This document shows, piece after piece, positions 1-10,209 of a stretch of DNA of 64,000 nt. Below the pieces are notes generated by a model, which saw only the letters and a list, made by a program, of their open reading frames with translations, ran no database searches and had not been told where the DNA came from. Numbering within the stretch: position 1 is the stretch's first letter; every line of letters starts with the position of its first letter. The stretch is from positions 62,001 through 126,000 of the forward strand of contig MU405321.1 of assembly GCA_022836615.1 (NCBI GenBank), read 5' to 3'. A program made the translations under genes and the position numbers. The stretch is from Annulohypoxylon bovei var. microspora. Taxonomy: Eukaryota; Ascomycota; Sordariomycetes; Xylariales; Hypoxylaceae.

Positions 1-935
1 TAGTCGGTGCGAAGGCATGGCTCGATGACGGGATCTTAAGAAATGAGGTTGGTTTATGGGATCGGTCAACTTTTCAATTTGGAGACTGGCTCGATCCTAA
101 GGCGCCCGCGGATGTACCAGGACAGGCAACGACAAATTCGACATACGTCGCCGATGCATATCTTGTCTACGTGACTGGGTTAGTCGCTCAGATGGCATCG
201 GAGCTTAGTCTTGCGGACGATAAATCCCACTACGAAGAATGGGCGGCGGATCTCAAAGCCGCCTTCAAGGAGGCCTGGGTGAGCCCCAATGGTACGGTTT
301 TTAACGAGACACAGACGGGATTGGTACTACCTCTTTATTTCGATATTTTCGACGACGATGAGGCAAATGCCGCTAGTGTCCGCCTCCAAAATCTAATCGC
401 GGCCAATGATTATCTGGTTGGGACAGGATTTGCTGGAACCCACCTACTCGGATTAACTCTCACCAAATATAATCTAACCGATACATTCTACAATATGATA
501 CTCCAGACGACAGTCCCTTCTTGGCTTTTCCAAGTCAAGATGAACGCTACTACCACGTGGGAGAGGTGGGATTCTCTTGAGCCGGACGGTTCATTGAACC
601 CCGGAGAAATGACATCGTTTAACCACTACGCGGTCGGCTCGGTGGCGCACTGGATGCATTCGGTAATTGGAGGGTTGGAGCCAGCAGAGCCAGGCTGGAA
701 AACCGCAAGTATTGCGCCATTGCCTGGTGGTGACTTGACGTGGGCAAATGCCAGCTACTTGAGTCCCTATGGGTTATATCGGACGGAGTGGGTCGTAAAT
801 AACGATACTGGATTTCACTTGCTTCTAGAGATCCCGCCAAACGCAAATGCAGATGTGATATTGCCAGGGAGTAAGAAAACGTTACGACTCGGTAGCGGGA
901 ATCACGAGATTTTTGATCCCGAGTTTCATTTTTGA
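1..935 (+). CDS. alpha-L-rhamnosidase, GH78 family, C-terminal part (5' end outside window)
   Basis: The frame is open from base 3 to the TGA at 933-935, giving about 310 residues with no start in the window. It reads through FGDWLDPKAP and a threonine-rich linker into the segment ending GEMTSFNHYAVGSVAHWMH, characteristic of the (alpha/alpha)6 catalytic domain of fungal GH78 enzymes, followed by the beta-rich C-terminal domain. Family members remove terminal alpha-1,2/1,4/1,6-linked L-rhamnose from pectin (rhamnogalacturonan) and plant glycosides, usually outside the cell. Several N-x-S/T sites fit a secreted glycoprotein. It converges on the MFS transporter gene at 1690-3416, with a MITE in between. 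The internal GTG at about 171 is not a start; it lies inside conserved sequence. Family assignment is firm; exact substrate is not visible. Confidence 0.9.
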   Translation, partial: VGAKAWLDDGILRNEVGLWDRSTFQFGDWLDPKAPADVPGQATTNSTYVADAYLVYVTGLVAQMASELSLADDKSHYEEWAADLKAAFKEAWVSPNGTVFNETQTGLVLPLYFDIFDDDEANAASVRLQNLIAANDYLVGTGFAGTHLLGLTLTKYNLTDTFYNMILQTTVPSWLFQVKMNATTTWERWDSLEPDGSLNPGEMTSFNHYAVGSVAHWMHSVIGGLEPAEPGWKTASIAPLPGGDLTWANASYLSPYGLYRTEWVVNNDTGFHLLLEIPPNANADVILPGSKKTLRLGSGNHEIFDPEFHF

Positions 936-1105
936 AAAGTTCGGAGTATTATAGGCAAAACGGATAATTTATATTGTTTATTGTTGTTCTGGTTGAAGTT
1001 TGAGCTCCAAGATTATGTTCCTGCCTATTGCACATTCAAGAACCCAGTTCATAGCGTTCTGATTGGCTGAAAATCGGACGGTGGTGGGACTATAGCTGCT
1101 AGGTA

Positions 1106-1563
1106 TCCCCACGACCGCCATTACATGTACAAAAAAGACCCCGCTAGACCCACTTAGTGTGGCCTATTAGAAGACACCGTTCAACACTTTTCTCCACAAT
1201 TTACAAGGGTTTTTGATGAATTTTTCAACATAATACAATTGTAAATATTACGATAAAGGTTAGTTTTTAATGTTTTTTTTTTGAAAAAGGTTTCTCGGTA
1301 AGTTAAATATTTATAAGTTTAATATTCTATGAAAAATCAAAGAAATTGAGGTTAAATTCGTTGATATTGCAAAGGTTGTCGTCGAAATCGGTGTTTTTAG
1401 CCCAGCTAGCTTCAATACTTACGGGAGCTAAAAGCTTTGTACTTATGCGACAAAAACACGCCTGAAAACGCGCTGAAAGAGTCCCCTGGTACCTTAGATG
1501 GGGCTGAAACCAGGTATAAGTGGGTTCTCTTGGCATTTGTACATGTAATGGCGGTCGTGGGGA
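1106..1563 (+). mobile_element. MITE (TIR element, family A), copy 1
   Basis: A 458-base element with terminal inverted repeats beginning TCCCCACGACCGCCATTACA, perfect over at least 27 bases at each end. TA dinucleotides flank both ends (1104-1105 and 1564-1565), as expected for a Tc1/mariner-type TA target duplication. A second copy in opposite orientation lies at 52340-52786, roughly 90% identical by eye. It is too short to encode a transposase, so it is a non-autonomous element. It sits between the 3' ends of two convergent genes. The minus strand carries an open frame of about 70 codons that is also open in copy 2. Confidence 0.9.
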
Positions 1564-1689
1564 TAGCCACATACTAGCCACACCAGCGGGTATTTAGCGC
1601 AACCTTAAGCATTGAAGCTCTGGGGTAGCTCTTCAAACTGTAACTTAACCTACAACATCAACCCTTATTCTACTTATCTAGGTACCTAG

Positions 1690-3416
1690 TTAATACGACC
1701 AAACTCTCTTCTCCCCTCTCGCGTCCTTTATACCCTTTCCATTCATCCTCCCGTACCAGATTCTCAAGCTAAAGGCCACTATGGCAACGAAGAAATTGCA
1801 AGCTGCGCACGTGAAATTCCCGGTATCATTATCAACCCATATCCACTGCGCAATTATCTGCCCGATGCCAGCACACGAGTTGTGAAGAGCGATGGCGAAC
1901 GGGATCGTAAGCAGGCTGGGAGAATTGCACGAAACCCACGCCGTCATCGACGGGGCCCCAGGGAACGCTCCAACCGCGGCTACGACTAGACATCCGTATC
2001 TCTGCACGTACGCGGTTGTGGGAAGCAAGCCGGCGATCAGCCATCCCAACCCCCCGATCGTCGAAATGGCCACGATGTGCCAGCCTCGAGCGTCAAAACG
2101 GTCAGCCGAGTAGGAGACCACGATTGCGACGACGAAGCCAACAACCCACTATAGAGTAATGAGTTACGTTAGTATAATGATATGGTTCACCGATTTCAAG
2201 CTACGAAAGCTTCAGATTTAGGCTTTTATACTGAGCTATATGGACAACAAAGGTAGGCTCAAGTGTACAACTCACCGGAGGAACAGTAAGAAGTTGAGCT
2301 TGTATGGATGTATAACCCAGGCCAGTCACAATAGTCGGCGTGAAGAATGTAAACGACCCCTGAGTAACTACATTGGCAATCTGTTCAATGGTTAGCACCC
2401 GAAATTGACTATCAAACGTATTAGGGAGGTATTGACTCACGTAGGCCAGGTAGTGGGCCAGCATTCGAGGGCTGAAGAAGGTCTCCAATATCTCTTCTCT
2501 GGTTGCGTGTTCCCTACTGTAGCCACCACCCCGCTCTTTAAGTCGATCCTCCGCGAATTTCTTCTCGGACGGGCTGAGGAACTTAGCGCGGGCAGGATAG
2601 TCAGGTAATATGAGAAGCGTTGGCAGCACACAAAGGAGAGTTATTATGCCTTCCAGGATAAACAGCCAGCGGAAACCTTCGAGCCCGCCGCCACCGTTTA
2701 CGGTCCCTAAACCGTAAGCGATACATCCACCAAAGGCGCCGGCGAGATTGCAAAAGGCGATCACTACGGCAATTCGGACCGATCTTTCATCGTGACGGTA
2801 CCATATTGTTATGAGATAGACGATTCCTTTTTCCCGTCAGTCAAGGTCATATCCAAGACGAGGTTGGAATATCTTTACCAGGAAAGAAGCCTGCTTCAAA
2901 CTGCAAGATGTCAGATAAGTATTTCGACATGAGCGTGACAATATATAACCGCTTCTAGGTACTAACCACCCCGATAAGTAAGCGCAATGCTAGCACCGTA
3001 GCATAATTCTGGACACCTGCGAACCCGAGAGTCAAAGCACCCCAGCAACCAAGGAGAGTGGCCAGCCAGATGGATGGGCGAACATAATGCTTCATAATCC
3101 AATTTGAGGGCACCTCAAAGAGGGTGTAGGCAAGCGAGAAAAGGGTGACGGTCAGAGAATATCCACTAGCCGTCATTCCCGTCTTTTGGAGCAGATCATC
3201 TCCAGTCTCCTGGTTGAGAACTTTCGCATTCGCTATATTACCCCTATCAAGGAAGTTAAGAAGGTAGAGAAGGGAGCATAGCGGGAGTATCCGGCGATCA
3301 AGACGTCGGTTGAGAAGTTTACTACGCTGATGGTCAAATTCTTCGATAGTAGTGTCTCTGGACGACGGGACAGCGTTCCCATTCTCGAGGTGCTCCTGGG
3401 GTTCTATTTTCTCCAT
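1690..3416 (-). CDS. MFS transporter, DAL5/allantoate permease-like (anion:cation symporter group)
   Basis: Five exons give an in-frame 473-residue protein: 3416-2967, 2900-2879 (22 bases), 2826-2441, 2380-2276 and 2148-1690, all with GT-AG borders and consistent phases. The 22-base exon restores the hallmark FEAGFFPG joining RLLIGV to IVYLITIWYRHDERSVR, which is the DAL5-family signature around transmembrane helices 4-5. Other family segments are NFLDRGNIANAKV near the N-terminus, FTPTIVTGLGYTSIQAQLLTVPP and the C-terminal RIWYGRMN. The family carries organic anions such as allantoate, nicotinate, pantothenate or sugar acids across the plasma membrane; substrate cannot be read from sequence. 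It shares a 1.7-kb upstream region with the divergent AA9 gene and converges with the rhamnosidase, so uptake of a pectin-derived product is a reasonable guess only. Confidence 0.88.
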
Positions 3417-5128
3417 GGTTCGATACTCCGAAGGAAATTACTAAGGACCTTCCTAAATACTTCTAGGTGACCTAGGAAGTTGGACGATGGGCCAAGGAGT
3501 ACGAAGACATGTCTAAATAGGTGGTTGACCCAGACAATATAAACTGCTCCTGGACGTCACATAGCAGCTACTCCTATCCTCGACGTACGTCTACATGGCG
3601 ATAGATGATCAGCGAAATCCCGATTTCCATCTCCACATCGACCCCCATGAATGCTACCATGGGTCATCACCTAAGCGGGGTAGTTCTCCAGACTCTTATT
3701 CCCTGCAAAGAATAGGTACGGTTATAGTCGCGAGAACATATGCCGAGGTAGCGGTAGAAGTGGCAGAAGCATATTGCATAGGTGCTTAGGTAGGTAGGTA
3801 GACGAATGAATAAAAGGCCCCTTAAGGCGTGATAATTGCCTATCTCCCTAGGTAGGTGCATCGTATGTCTATTAGCTGGAAGCATCTTTACTTACCTACT
3901 ACCCATCGGGGTATAATAGTACACTCACCTATTTCAGAAGCTATGACTTTTGCATACTGATCTATATAGGTATCATATCCCCCTTAACCCCTTTTAGTTA
4001 AGCTTAGTCATCAATTACCAAATGAGTGGCGCCATATGCCACTGGGCAGTCTACGGGATAGCACGAAAGAGCATGTTGCCGTATACAACTCTCCTTATTG
4101 ATTATATTTAATATACTAGATACTTATATGTTTATATCTAGGTATGTTATACCCTGTATCACGTTAGAAGATGTTATGTTGACTCCTGAAATATTGGAGA
4201 CTACCAAAAAGAAACAGATAGGGGACGTTGTCAATTATTTCCATTGACGACAATCCGAATACCCAATGCAGGGAAATACACCCCCCAAACGAGACTAAGT
4301 TGGTCTGTTGTACGAGGAAGAGGCAAGGTCACAGAGAATTACCTAAGATATTATTGGAGTGAAGATCTAAGCTACCTAGTTTCACACTTAGATCTTGTAT
4401 TCCCGGCACCATGTCCGTCATTCACTCTCCACAAGTTCTTAGGTTTACTTCGCGAATAAACCGAAACAATCTACAGGTCTAATAAGACATACATATCCCT
4501 CCCACGATGTCAAGAAAGGAAACAAGAAAAAGTTATAAGCAGTCATCAATCACGACTCAACCCCTGCCCCTATTCTAGGTTAGAACCCGGTTCCCTCGCA
4601 TTGCATGATGCAACCTGCGCCAAGTCCGATCAGCCCAATCTGGAAATCTGGAAATAGATTGCCGTTCCCATTCGAGACCAACCAATCGCCTCGCCAGCAG
4701 CCCGACAAGCTTTTCTCCCATAGCACCTCAACCTTCCGCCTGGGTTACCATTGACAGGACCGGGTCTCGCCGCTAGTCCGGATCAGCCGTGTGACTCGAG
4801 CCGAGCGCTCGTAAATGTCCTTGCGTTCAGCTGCTGCTTAAGGCGAGCTAGGCAATTCGGCCTCCCAGCTCCGGGGGCGGGTCGATGGGATGGGGGAGCA
4901 GATGTTGTTGCCCGATGCACCGCACCGAGCTATTGGAGGGCCGAGGCGGTGGGCGGGATGGAAAATTACTATGTAATCTATGACAGGGAAGAGAGTATGA
5001 AGCATGCGGCTATTTATAGGGAGGTGTCTCGCACCGATCTTCACGATCAACAAACAGCCTATCCTCAGCCCTGGATAGAGGAATCGTAATCTACATACTT
5101 ACAACACAGCTGAACCGAGAAGATCATC
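3417..5128. other. intergenic region, divergent promoters of MFS transporter and AA9 gene
   Basis: No supported gene. It holds TAGGTA-type motif copies (TAGGTAGGTAGGTAG at 3787-3801, CCTAGGTAGG near 3850) and AT-rich stretches around 4080-4150. A G-rich tract lies near 4868-4900, where GGGG-containing hexamers resemble the SYGGRG consensus of the carbon repressor CreA. Whether these are functional is not known. Confidence 0.5.
5011..5018 (+). promoter_or_regulatory. possible TATA box of the AA9 gene
   Basis: TATTTATA lies 111 bases upstream of the AA9 start codon, a plausible distance for a fungal TATA element with an 80-90 base leader. Inference from motif and position only. Confidence 0.35.
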
Positions 5129-6346
5129 ATGAAGTCGACCTTATTCGCGGCTGTTGCCGTCTTGGCCATCCCTCACGCCGCCGGCCATGCTACCTTCCAA
5201 GACCTTTGGGTGGACGGGGTTGACATGATAAGTATCCAGCACGCAAAGCTACAATGACGGCGATACTAACATCCCCAGCACGGAGCTACATGTGCTAGAT
5301 TACCGTTATCCAACTCCCCAATAACAGACGTATCGTCAAAAGACATTGCCTGCAATGCGGGCACCAAGCCCGTTTCAGGCAAATGCAGCGTAGCCGCTGG
5401 GTCAACAGTCACAGTCGAAATCCATCAAGTAAATATCTTCTCCTCTTCCACAAATTCCTAGCACATCACGTTGCGTCACGTCATATTAACCCACCCCAGC
5501 AACCTGGCGACCGCACCTGCACCACCGAAGCCATCGGCGGCGCGCACTACGGGCCGGTGCAAGTGTACATGGCGTCCGTCGGCTCATCCTCGACCGCCGA
5601 CGGCTCCACCGCCTCCTGGTTCAAGATCTTCGCGGACACGTGGGCGCGCAGCAGCGCGAGCAGCAGCTCGGGCGACGACGACAGCTGGGGGACGAAAGAC
5701 ATCAACGCGTGCTGCGGGCGGATGGACGTGGCCATCCCCGCGGACCTGGCGGCGGGCGACTACCTGCTGCGCGCCGAGGCGCTGGCGCTGCACACGGCGG
5801 CGCAGAGCGGGGGCGCGCAGTTCTACGTCACGTGCTTCCAGGTCGCCGTCACGGGCGGCGGCGGCGCGAAGCCGGCGGGCGTGGCGCTGCCCGGCGCGTA
5901 CGAGGCGAGCGACCCGGGGATCCTCGTCGATATCCATGCCGCGATGTCGACGTATGTCGCGCCGGGCCCGGCCGTGTACTCGGGCGGGTCGACGAAGAGC
6001 GCGGGCTCGCCGTGTCTCGGCTGCGCGAGCACGTGTACTGCAGGTGGAAAAGCGCCATCCACGACCACCGGTAGTGGCGGTAGTACTCCGACTCAGGTCG
6101 TGACCTTGACGACGACGGCAGCTCCGCCTACTAGCACGAGTGGGGCTGGATCGGGATGCTCTGTCGCCCTATACGAGCAGTGCGGCGGATCCGGTTTCGC
6201 TGGTTGTAGCACTTGTGGTGTAAGTTATTCTTTAGCCGAGCTGATCCATCACCATTGAATGCCTATCAGTATGCTGACTAATTTTTTCTTCTTTTTAGAG
6301 CGGTACCTGCAAAAAGCTCAACGAGTATTACTCGCAGTGCAGTTAA
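5129..6346 (+). CDS. AA9 lytic polysaccharide monooxygenase with C-terminal CBM1 (secreted)
   Basis: Four exons encode about 337 residues: 5129-5231, 5286-5428, 5500-6219 and 6299-6346. A signal peptide of 19 residues ends just before HATFQDLW, so mature His1 can form the copper histidine brace. The second brace histidine is in AIGGAHYGPVQVYM and the axial tyrosine region is QFYVTCFQ. A Ser/Thr/Gly-rich linker leads to a fungal cellulose-binding CBM1 (CSVALYEQCGG ... YYSQC), completed by the last exon. AA9 enzymes oxidatively cleave cellulose and some hemicelluloses. The first intron is ambiguous: a strong ATAAGT donor lacks the invariant G; the GT-AG solution used here (GTATCC at 5232, acceptor GAG at 5285) keeps frame and the usual spacing to TTCARLP. 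Exon 3 is strikingly GC-rich compared with its surroundings. Confidence 0.92.
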
Positions 6347-6688
6347 GAAAAGTTATCTGTATCGACAGGGTTAATCGCAATTCTAAATTGTTGACATAGT
6401 TAGTACCGTAGCAGCAAGAGAATCGTTTGATCGTATCATGTTGTAGCGTAATAATTATTTTTGTGTATAAATAGGTATGCTGCACTCGCTAGAGCTTGCC
6501 TTGTGTATCAACTTGTGGGCTATCACATCACGACGGCCCCTTGTCCGTGTATAACAAAACCATCCATTTTCTTGCGTATCACAACAAAGTAATGAGCACA
6601 GAGCACCAAGTAAGACACAAGCAGACCATCAGGCAGGCGAGGAGGCTCTATCCGCGCTCTATAGGTATCCCAAAAATCAGTATAAAAA
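6347..6688. other. intergenic region between convergent AA9 and permease genes
   Basis: Only 3' untranslated and terminator sequence is expected here. I see no gene, repeat or RNA. Confidence 0.5.
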
Positions 6689-8433
6689 TCACTTCGGCGG
6701 CCCAACATAGTTCTTGCGTCCCCAGGCAATGTACCAGCCGGCAGAGATGGCGACAAATCCTACAAAGACGACCGAAGCATAGTTCATGGTCGCAGGATCG
6801 ACTACCGGTACAGTAGTAGGCATGCAGAACAACGGAATAGCTAGGAGAGACCAGGCTATAATATTGTTAGCCTAGGAGACAACGGCCAGAATTTGAGTCT
6901 GGCACGGTAGGATAGGGTAAACTTACCAGTCGCCACGATATTGCAGAACCAACCGATTGAACCTAAATAGAAGCTACCGGTACGGACGACCTCGCGGCCG
7001 TTGAGCATACTGACCACGATTGGCGTAGCGTAAGAAGCCGTAAGAGCGATCACTCCTACGCCCGAGAAAGCGTTGAAAGCAGCGGAAGAACCGAAGTAAA
7101 TGACACCCAGGATAATTTGGACAACCATACTCAGCATCATAGCGTTAAACGGCACGTCGTCCATCTTATGGTTAATAACCTTCCACCATTTAGATCCGGG
7201 AATGGCGCCATCGCGAGCAAAGGCGTAAATGCATCGCGAAGTAGCCGTAGTACAGCCGATACCACAGATGATGGCTAGGACGAGAAGCGGAATGAGTAAG
7301 CCGAAGGCTCCCCCTGAGTTGCCTATCGCGCTCTTGACAATCGCAGGGACCGGCTGTGCGAGGAGGATGAGGTCCTGTATTTCAGGAAGGACAAACACCA
7401 ACGGAATCATAAACATTAACCCAGCTACGGTGTTAATGCAGACAGTCATCACCATCGCTTTAGGGACCTGTGTCGCTGGCGCTTGCACTTCTTCGCACAT
7501 GCTATAAGTTGAATTAGGATAACAGGCGGAAATAGGGAGACACATCGGATACGTACGAAATGATCATGCCAGTGGAAGAGGTAGCATAAGCGGCGTGCAG
7601 GAGACCAACAACAAACGACCAACCGGGCGTCCAACCGGAGTTGGCTTCAAAATGCGTGAAAACCCATTTCGCGTCATGGCGGCCTTCCTTAGCGATAGCT
7701 AACACGCAGACCATAATAGCAATAACGCCGGCAAAGGTCCAGAAGATGGCGAAAGTCTAGAAGTTGAAAATGTCAGCATACAAAACACCACTAAAAAAAA
7801 AACTCGGGTAAAGTTGGATCCAGATCGTACGTCGAGAATAGGGAGCCATTTGTTGCCCAGAGAAGAAACGGCATTGCAAAGGAAGGTAAGTCCCAAAAAG
7901 ATGAGGAAGACCTGGTAGGACTCTCCCGCAAGCACTCCCTCGCCATCTGCGGTTTCGAAAACATTGATACATCCGACCAAAAACAAGGTGGTGCCGAAGT
8001 TGACAGCCAAGGTGATGGTAATATTACCGACGACATATAGCCAACCACAGGTCCAGGCGGCAAGTCGACGCCAACGAGGAGGTGCTAACATGAAAGTCTG
8101 GTAATAAACGCCACCGGCTGTTGGATATACGCTCGTGATCTCGCCGAGGGATGCCGCGACACAGATAATAATAGCTGATACGGCTACCCATCCCCATATG
8201 ATGTTGACCGGGCCACCTCCGACTAAGGGGTAGTACATCGTTGTAGCCAGACCATAAGGAATAGATGCTAGAACGAAGGACATAAAGGCGACTTGAAGAG
8301 TAGACCGGTTCCGTGATAATTCGGGAGTATATCCGAGGGATACCAACATCTGATCGGCGGAATGTTCCCCGGACTCGGCGCGGCCCGCTTCGCCATTGAT
8401 GGTGACGGGTTTCTTAATATCGGTGTCCGTCAT
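6689..8433 (-). CDS. amino-acid/GABA-type permease (APC superfamily)
   Basis: Four exons (8433-7831, 7756-7557, 7501-6927, 6855-6689) join in frame to 514 residues. After a hydrophilic N-terminus, helix 1 carries the family stretch FVLASIPYGLATTMYYPL, followed by SLGEITSVYPTAGGVYYQ and WTCGWLYVVGN. The middle has SSTGMIISMCEEVQAPATQVPKAM, where MCEEV is created by the exon 2/3 junction, then GCTTATSRCIYAFARDGAIPGS. About twelve transmembrane segments are predicted by eye. This pattern is that of the fungal ACT/UGA4/HNM1 group, which takes up GABA, polyamines, choline or other amino compounds at the plasma or vacuolar membrane. Which substrate is used cannot be told. The C-terminus GRKNYVGPPK is typical for the group. 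Confidence 0.9.
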
Positions 8434-10209
8434 CTTTCAATAGGTACAGCAACGATGCTGATCACACGACTAGGTGAAGTGAGTGTCGCCCGGAAATGCC
8501 ACGGTAGGTAAAAGGAGAGGATAAAATATTATACGATAGGTGAGTATTCTAATCCATATGGCTGTCGTTATATAGTAATACCGCTTCGCTATACTAACAG
8601 AAAAAAGAAGAGACTTTTTTTCTAAAGCCAAAAAATTAAGTTGGAACACAAGAAATGCAGCAAAAAAAAAAGAGAAAAGGTAAACGGGAAGGAGTCGCAA
8701 AAATAATCACAGCTGATTAAGGAAAGGAAAGACCTAAAAACCTGCGGGTTGATATCATAGCTGATCTTCACCCACGCCTTCGGAAAGTTAGCATAGTATC
8801 CTCCCCTGTAAAGTGCCCTAGACAAGCCAGGATAGCCCAGGATTACTTGCCTTGGCTCGTCTTCTATTAGTTAGCGTCGCACGTGAGAATGACGGGCACG
8901 CCGCGTTCGTGATAGGTACCTACCTTAGCAGCCTTAGTTAACCTTGTTCGCCGCCCATGTTACGTACCCACCAAGTAGAGATAAGAGCTCGGTCTAAGGA
9001 ACTGGAAGCATCCACCTAAGTACGTACCCCAGATAAGTTGTCATTTGCAAGAATAAATACAACACCGAAGGATACCCATACACATTGCGAACATTGATAC
9101 TTCAATAAGTTAACTCAGAGTTAAATCCGATACTGCATAATCTCAAAAACCCTCATTTACTAATTCTACAATTCACTAATCTAGTTTAAGTCAACTTCAT
9201 CTCTAAGATCGACGCGTATAGATTTCTGTCGGCCCTTCTCTGCACTACTGTTTTGGCCAATGGCGTGTAAAGAATTGGTACGCTTCCGCCTTAAAGGAAA
9301 CGGCTCCGGACCCCGAAGCCGCTAAGCCCCGACTTTTCTTCGGCCCTAGAAGCTAATCGGCATAATAGCCCATTCCATAAACCCTGGATAGCCGACTTAT
9401 CTCGTACGAAAATTAAAAAGTTCAAGAACGTGTACATCCATTATGCTGCTATCCGTTGATGTATATATGTACTTATAGATCTTAGGATGTACCTAAAGCG
9501 CTACGTACATCTCATCCGCATTAGTGGCAAAGATACGTGGAGGTGGGTTTGTCATTTGTGGATTTGGCACTCCTATTCCAGATTCGGTCAACGGGTTTTT
9601 ACACAATAGCTAGGGTTGGTCTTGTTTCATCTCAAGACTACTATGTAATGAAAATGCGATTTTGGTAACTTGGGAACTTGAGAATATTCTTAGATGTATA
9701 CGAAGGCTCCAGTTGACTAACCAAGTAACTAACACAACTAACACACAATAACAATTATGGCGATGGATTCGTCACCTATACTAAATATGGAAGAATAACC
9801 CGATTTCCCATGTTATCGCCTATACGTTATCAGACAGAAAACATTGGTCAATGGCAGATCCGCTAACACTAATAATTAAATTACCTAACTACTGTATAGC
9901 CCACTAATGTCGTTTCATCAAGATAGGGAGCGATATCACCAATAGAATCGTAGAATCATGCCTCAACTTACTGATAACTCGCCCCAGATATTCGAAACTC
10001 GTTCAAGACAGAGCTGAGAGACTCGAGTTATCAGAATCCCCGTGACCCCGAGCTTTGTCCATTTTATCAGACAATAGATAACGGAGTTCGGGATGTAACG
10101 AGAGCGAGAGTCGGTGATTACTTATCGGAAAGGGAGACGACATAATATTAGTAGCATGAATACGTCAATAGAAACTAAACCTAAACTCAGTGATTAACCC
10201 CATGTCCGG
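8434..10209. other. intergenic region upstream of the permease
   Basis: No supported gene. It contains A-runs near 8660-8672 and a TAGGTACCTACCTTA motif near 8913. The part next to 8433 should hold the permease promoter and the part next to 10210 the 3' end of the oxidoreductase gene. Confidence 0.45.

Noticed and set aside
5471..6103. Several long Arg/Ala-rich frames overlapping the AA9 gene on both strands
   Set aside because: They arise from the high GC content, which lacks stop codons; only the AA9 frame has homology and correct splice sites.
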